DNA of 64,000 nucleotides, taken from contig JAFEKR010000004.1 in NCBI GenBank assembly GCA_019022495.1, forward strand, positions 2,356,001 to 2,420,000, written 5' to 3'. The DNA comes from Epichloe hybrida. Taxonomy: Eukaryota > Ascomycota > Sordariomycetes > Hypocreales > Clavicipitaceae. A model generated the notes under the pieces. It was not told the DNA's origin, did not search any database, and was given only the letters and a program-made list of their open reading frames with translations. Every line of letters begins with the position of its first letter. Within the stretch, counting starts at the first letter, position 1. Made by a program: the position numbers and the translations under genes. Shown here piece by piece: positions 59,350 through 64,000 of the stretch.

Positions 59350-61611
59350 TCACGCTTTAAGCATCTGACGTTGATCGTCTTCATCGGCGACAATGCCCAT
59401 GCATTGGCGGAGGCTCTCCTTAATTTCTTGAAGCTGTATGAAATCGTGTTTTGGCAGGGGCGCGCCTTAACTCATGGCATTGACTCGGTTTTCGGCGTGT
59501 TCCTCGTGGGCTTGAACTTGTGATAATAGGGAGTGGATCCTCCAAGCTTCGGAATCACTTGTGGAAGTCTTCGTGTCCAATAGCCAAGACTCTACTCGCG
59601 GCGTAAGCTCGGCCGAGACTTCATGCATTGTTTCGTCATCTCCGGTGTCATCTTCGTCAGATTCGGGCATGTCAAGCCACTCATGTTTCCATATGTCCCG
59701 CTCGCATTGCGCATGACCATCAGAGCGCAGCCAGGCAAAGATGCTGCGTGTTGCATTCTCCGAGATAGCTTCCCGATCTCGAGCCATATCTCCGTAGCAT
59801 ATAGCTCTAGGACATGGATTGCCGGTATCCTGTGCCAACGGTTCCCCTAAGGCGTTTTGACTGGTTGTCTTTTGCGATGGCTGAAACTCAAGATTGCCAT
59901 CCTCACATTCCCAATCTATGCCTTCATACTGAAGCCAATGACCTTCGCAATGCTGATGGAGTCGGACCTCGATATCGACATCCTCAACTGGAGTTTTGCC
60001 AAACGGTTTCCATTGACACATAGGGATTCGAACGTGGCGGTCTGACTGGGAAAGGAACAGGATCCGACACTCGTCGGCGCGCGAAACGCATCCATCTGTC
60101 ACAGGGGGATTGGAAACAGGTTGCTGAATAAACGACTGAACCGTTCCAGACCAAACCGCGGAGTGAAGGTCAACTGGGATCTGTCCGAAATGAACTTCCT
60201 GAAGGATTTTGTCCTGCAGGTCCAGTATAATGCAACCGAGCCATAGAAATGCCACTCTAGGTGAACGCTCCATGCACATACGCCCAACCACATAAGAGTT
60301 ATTGCCAGCCACATGCCTAATCGCCGCTAAAGTTCCCTGAAGCCAAGGAGAGACAGCGTTGCACTCAATGCGAGGCTCATAGAAAGCACTGAGAAGAAGA
60401 GGACGTATACCCCTAGTATTGCAGCTAAGAGTCAGGAGCTTGTCTATTTGATGGCTCTTGTGAATCCACTTATAATTTGATTTGTTATTTGAAGCATCGG
60501 GTGTGAGGCGTGGTGCACTAGCCTTGCTACCTCCAGGAGTTGGCAATCGCAAACATCTAAGGCTGCCCATAGAAGGTAATAGAAGAACCGAAGCTAAGGC
60601 AGCTTGACTCTGGTCAGTAATATTGTATAGTGCACAAAATCTGTTGAGATATCGGGTTGCGTCTGAAAATGTTGCAGCTGGATACAGCGAAGACACAAAA
60701 TCAGTTGTGTGCAGTAAACAAAAACGAGGGCTTTGCTGAAGGCGGATTGACCAGGGTGCTAGAGATGTTTGTTCTTCAAAGGTCATGTCTGCTTGCCAGC
60801 CCTGGCCTGGAGCAAGAATCGCTGCCCACCATCGAGCTTCTTGTGGACTCACATCTCCAAGCTCAATGCTGATGAGGCTTCCTTCGTCTTTGCATTGGGT
60901 CATACTGTGGTAAGTTGTCGCTTGACTTTCGGTGTAGGCAAGAGAGCAAGTTCCCGGCATAATTTCTGTCCAGCGGGCCGAAAGAATATATGTCCAAGCT
61001 AGCATAAGTACGGAAAGACAGTTTTGATCGCGCATGAAGCATAAAAAATCTGCATTCTGGCTCTCGCTTGACTCGGAGATTGACAATGAGACCGGCTTCT
61101 TCACCGCAACCTTAAGGCGTACGGGTTGTCGAAATGGCGACAACCTGTAATCGCACTTCGTTCCATTAGAACTCCATATAGATTTCCCTCTGGTAAAAGC
61201 TCCTCTCTGGTCATGCGTCAGCCTCATATTGCGTGGCAGGACTGGATGTTCTTGGCAGACATCTTGAATCGCAAGTGCCTGGGCTGGAAGTCTGGATTTC
61301 TCCACAACTTTAGCATAGAGTTGAGCCCAAGCTTTGAAACTCTCTTCATAAATGAAACAAAACCTTTCGGCGCTTATTCGAACTGCGTCGTCCATAATGA
61401 AGGGGCAACGATGGGTCAGGCCGTGGGTAGTGATGTAGTAGTCAATGAATGAAACGTGACTGGGTGTGGAAACGCCTGGTTTTTGTTTTGTGTAAGAGTG
61501 GGGCGTCTTGACTGCATCCTGGGGTTTGATTTGTCGAGGCGAAGGATCGCATCCCAGGTGGCTAAGTATGGCGACTAGGGACGAAGAGATATTTTCAAAG
61601 CATGCGTTCAT
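59350..61611 (-). CDS. Large fungal protein of unknown function, in-frame stop near the C terminus
   Basis: ATG 61611 opens an intronless 714-codon frame to TAA 59467-59469. It starts MNACFENISSSLVAILSHLG, followed by HVSFIDYYITTHGLTHRCPF and AERFCFIYEESFKAWAQLYA. It has no signal peptide, no membrane segment and an acidic, probably disordered stretch (ESDEDDTGDDE) near the C terminus. I take it to be a fungus-restricted hypothetical family and assign no function. After the TAA the same frame continues 38 codons to TGA 59350-59352, reading GAPLPKHDFIQLQEI and ending DDQRQMLKA. That tail is protein-like and helical. The TAA is one C-to-T step from CAA in CpA context, so it may be a RIP mutation that trims the protein by 39 residues. 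Base composition is normal elsewhere. The gene lies 413 bp from the transposon block. Confidence 0.85.
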
Positions 61612-61769
61612 CTCGCGAGGCTAAGATCGCTTGCTTGCCGCGCGGTTAGGCAAGTAGTTACGTCCGTACAAGATCCTTATTATGGCTGCCCGAATTTATC
61701 GGCATTATAAGGCGCAGGGAAAGCTTTGGTATCTGCCTAGGCTAACTATTATCCACTTCCGTTTTCTTT
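61612..61769. other. 5' flank of the large gene
   Basis: This is the presumed promoter of the minus-strand gene at 61611. It includes a short C/T-rich run near 61754-61772. No clear TATA box was chosen. Confidence 0.4.
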
Positions 61770-62110
61770 TTTTTACTAACTGATGATTTGACTGATTCAA
61801 CGATTTCACTGATTAACTAACTAACCGTCGATTTAACTAATTAACTAACTGACTAACGATTTGACTGATTGATCGACTGATGAGTTAACTAATTGACTAA
61901 CTGACCGATGATTTGACTGATTGACCGACTGATGATTTAACTGATTGACCGGCTAACGATTGGACAGACGATTTGACGGATTGACTGACTGACTGACTGA
62001 CGATTTAACTAATTGACTAACTGACCGATGATTTGACTAATTGACTAACTGACTGATGATTTGACTAATTAACTGACTGACGATTTGCCTAACTAACTCA
62101 TAATTTGACT
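61770..62110 (+). repeat. ACTN tetranucleotide-type tract
   Basis: Long runs of GACT, AACT and GATT words are arranged as imperfect ~25-45-bp blocks such as GATTTGACTGATTGACCGAC and TAACTAATTGACTAACTGAC. It is non-coding and diverged. Confidence 0.85.
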
Positions 62111-62819
62111 AATTTCTTCAGATATTTAAGCTTCTATATTCCTTCTGGGGGCCATGCCAGGGGCCGCCAACGCCGGGCATCGCTGCCCTCCCCCCCTAAA
62201 AGCAGTTAGGCGGTTAAGAGAGGCAAAAAAAAAATCTTAACTAGTGGCCAAAGAGTATTTCGCGTCTAACTAATAAGAACAGACGTCTTCACAGGACGGC
62301 CTCATTTTAATAGAGGGTAAACGGGAAGCTGCTACGCATAGCTCCCTTCCGCCGCTCCCTTCCTGGATTATTAGGTTTGGTTTTTCCTGAGGCGTTTCGT
62401 TCGTTTTGCAAATATTTATGAACTATATTTTGTCAGGTGAAAACAACCACCCAGAAGACTCAATGACGATGTTGTTAATAATAATGCCTGCGCACATCAA
62501 AGATGTTAATAACCTCAAAAGCAGCGATCTTCATGATAGATCAAATCGGTTATCTTGTCAGGCCACAGCTAGCTAGCTAGGCGAAAACACCATATCTTAT
62601 TTCAAGTCTTTGATTTAAGTGAACAATCCCTAGCTAGAAGCAAAAAGGGAGGGCTGATTTTCTATGTAAAAAGGGGTGTGACTAGTGAGGCTAGATCGCA
62701 TGCCAAGGGATCTGATGTAGCCGAATTGACCCGACGAAGCCAACGATTCCAACGAAGCCAATTGAACCGAGGCCTAGAAGCTAGAGAGCTCTTGAGGGGT
62801 AACAATTCTAGCCACACAA
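62111..62819. other. Intergenic region upstream of the small gene
   Basis: It contains a GC-rich patch at 62148-62200 with an 8-C run, an A-run at 62226-62235 and a short direct repeat of AACGAAGCCAA-like words near 62735-62765. I see no ORF or transposon hallmark. Confidence 0.4.
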
Positions 62820-62827
62820 TATAAAGG
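62820..62827 (+). promoter_or_regulatory. TATA box of the small cysteine-rich gene
   Basis: TATAAAGG lies 166 bp before the ATG. It is followed by a C/T-rich leader (CTATCTTCAGACTACG) that suits a start of transcription near 62850-62870. Confidence 0.55.
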
Positions 62828-62925
62828 CTAGATCCTGAAGGGATCTGGCCACTATTCTATCTTCAGACTACGAACATCTTGCTTTCTGCTAACGACTTTT
62901 AGCTTTTCAGCAACTATCGCTATTT

Positions 62926-62973
62926 GTGAGTCTGACTTATTTTTTGATCAAAGCTTGCGGCTGACATATATAG
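62926..62973 (+). other. Probable 48-nt intron in the 5' UTR
   Basis: Donor GTGAGT at 62926, branch motif GCTGAC at 62960-62965 and acceptor ATATAG ending 62973 match fungal splice signals and the usual short intron length. Splicing would bring the leader to 19 nt from the ATG. Confidence 0.6.
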
Positions 62974-62992
62974 TCACATCTCGCTTAAAAGA

Positions 62993-63229
62993 ATGTCAGC
63001 CAGTTCTGGAGTCAAAGGGTTTTGCAGTGTATGCAGCCACGCTAACAATGAGCATAACTCATACACGTGTGAAGCAAGGAATTGCAGGAAGAAGTTCAAA
63101 GTCTGCCAGACAGGTAGTCACGACGAGTGGGAAGTTGACGAAAGCGTCTATGTGCTCTGCAAAGGTTGCCCAGACCACCCATACTCCTGTATTCTAAGCA
63201 TCGGGTGGGGTTTGGCACTGATCAAGTAG
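62993..63229 (+). CDS. Small cysteine-rich protein, possible zinc-binding fold
   Basis: This 78-residue ORF starts MSASSGVKGFCSVCSHANNE. Its cysteines are arranged as CxxC (residues 11-14), then YTC, NC, VC, a later CKGC pair and a final SC. With interspersed histidines, the two CxxC pairs suggest a small zinc-binding domain. This is inference from spacing and I recognise no family. There is no signal peptide, so a secreted effector is not supported. A TATA box, a likely 5'-UTR intron and an AAAAGAATG start context support a real gene. The overlapping frame from 62955 is not cysteine-patterned and is probably a shadow. The stop at 63229 lies 11 bp before a MITE, which probably supplies part of the 3' UTR and may have altered the original C terminus. 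Confidence 0.6.
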   Translation: MSASSGVKGFCSVCSHANNEHNSYTCEARNCRKKFKVCQTGSHDEWEVDESVYVLCKGCPDHPYSCILSIGWGLALIK

Positions 63230-63240
63230 GATTGATTGGC

Positions 63241-63617
63241 GTGTGATTCACGAGCTAGTGCAGACTTTGCACTAACATTGCATAATACAAATTATATATA
63301 AAGTTATATAGGGTAGCTATTTTATACTATCTTTCTTTATACTAGTATAAGCTTTATATATAAATAATATAAAGTATAAAGTTTATACTTAAAATAAGGG
63401 TAAAGTTAGTAAAATTAAGGTATTTATTTCTATTATAAGTAATTATATAGCTTTAGTTAGGAAGATATATTATAAATAAGGGGGGATATAGTGTTTATAT
63501 AATTTAGATAAAATTCTATAAAATTCTATAGATCTTAGCTAATAAAAATAGCTAGCGCGTCTAGTTATATGCACTTTGCACCCGTGTAAAGTTTGCACTA
63601 GCTCGTGGATCACACCC
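63241..63617. mobile_element. MITE copy 1
   Basis: The ~32-bp inverted terminal repeats are GTGTGATTCACGAGCTAGTG continuing CAGACTTTGCAC, and the matching right end TTTGCACTAGCTCGTGGATC continuing ACACCC. The interior is AT-rich and non-coding. TTGGC at 63236-63240 and 63618-63622 is a possible 5-bp TSD. The left end seems two bases shorter than the right, so the boundaries are tentative. Confidence 0.75.
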
Positions 63618-63622
63618 TTGGC

Positions 63623-63884
63623 CTTCTGAACAGGGACATGCAATTATGTGGATGGGATTGAATCAAGAAGAGCGCATCTGGTTTTGCTTCTCTCGTGTTT
63701 GTGAATCTGTTTATTCGCTAGTGTGATTGACGCAAGCCTGGATGTTTCCTGTGCTATCCGAACGAGGTTAGGTCTCATCCATTTGATCCTGCATGCAGGT
63801 ATCCTGTGACACTAACACATTAGGTTAACTGCCACTTGCATTACCTTGACAAAATAATAGGAATTCAAAGATAACGGTTACTAA
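63623..63884. other. Spacer between the two MITE copies
   Basis: This GC-balanced sequence has no long ORF. It could be the displaced 3' flank of the small cysteine-rich gene. No element was recognised. Confidence 0.4.
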
Positions 63885-64000
63885 GGGTGTGATCCACAAG
63901 CTAGTGCAAACTTTGCACGGGTGTAAAATGCACATAACTAAACACGCTAGCTATTTTTCTTAGCTAAGATCTATAGAATTTTATAGAATTTTATTTAAAT
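63885..64000. mobile_element. MITE copy 2, inverted, cut by the window end
   Basis: It starts GGGTGTGATCCACAAGCTAG and continues GTGCAAACTTTGCACGGGTG. It matches the reverse complement of the right end of copy 1 through CTATAGAATTTTATAGAATT to the last base of the window. Confidence 0.8.

Noticed and set aside
62955..63197. Alternative 80-codon ORF overlapping the cysteine-rich gene
   Set aside because: It would start inside the predicted leader intron and lacks the ordered cysteine pattern of the other frame.
3220..63229. Relationship between the two small proteins because both start MSAS
   Set aside because: The rest of the sequences do not align, so the shared start is chance.

Overview
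This is nuclear DNA of a filamentous ascomycete (Pezizomycotina). It has short gene-bearing ends with balanced base composition, around about 55 kb (3806-58936) that is extremely AT-rich and full of stop codons. The AT-rich part consists almost entirely of transposable elements. Their codons show C-to-T and G-to-A change in CpA/TpG context (CAG, CAA and TGG read as TAG or TAA), the signature of repeat-induced point mutation (RIP). I cannot name the genus.

Left gene end (1-3805): a broken ankyrin-repeat gene (145-1907, minus), a protein-kinase-like gene with an in-frame stop (2184-2927, plus), a possible 48-residue small protein (3220-3366, minus), and one copy of a ~296-bp locus repeat (3549-3805) that reappears beyond the transposon block (58937-59232, start of another at 59233-59318).

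Transposon nest (3806-58936), reconstructed from paired LTRs and target-site duplications (TSDs). (a) Family A, Ty1/copia-like, minus, three 236-bp LTRs at 3806, 19872 and 58701. (b) Family B, a Ty3/gypsy chromovirus with 202-bp LTRs: B1 (9316-19365, plus, TSD TTAAG) lies in A, and B2 (21715-30858, minus, TSD CTTTC) carries an extra internal LTR. (c) Family C, non-autonomous hAT-like DNA elements with CAGAG termini and 8-bp TSDs (9383-10768, 12292-14207, and split copies at 20108-31112 and 31113-53578). (d) Family G, Ty3/gypsy, minus, 247-bp LTRs (31138-53023). G carries a less decayed Ty1/copia element (33009-40465, 820-bp LTRs, TSD ATAAC), a 603-bp TRIM (41336-41938, TSD GCTTT) and family H, another Ty1/copia-like element (43697-50547, 281-bp LTRs, TSD TTACC). 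(e) The right-hand remnant of A (53579-58936) carries a short H derivative (54559-56942, TSD GTTAT) and a solo Copia LTR (57815-58558, TSD GATTT). (f) A solo LTR of another family (20739-21009, TSD AGTAA) sits in a C copy.

Nesting reaches about five levels: A, C, G, Copia, and a tRNA-like insert at the Copia primer-binding site. The layout implies that two A copies recombined and deleted what lay between them, and that B2 arose by self-insertion followed by collapse.

Right gene end (59319-64000): a large fungal gene of unknown function (59350-61611, minus) whose last 38 codons follow an in-frame TAA, an ACTN-repeat tract, a small cysteine-rich gene with a probable 5'-UTR intron (62993-63229, plus), and two inverted copies of a miniature inverted-repeat element (63241-63617 and 63885 to the window end). 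Several flanking genes carry stop codons that could come from RIP spreading out of the nest. No element here keeps an intact polyprotein, so all appear inactive.
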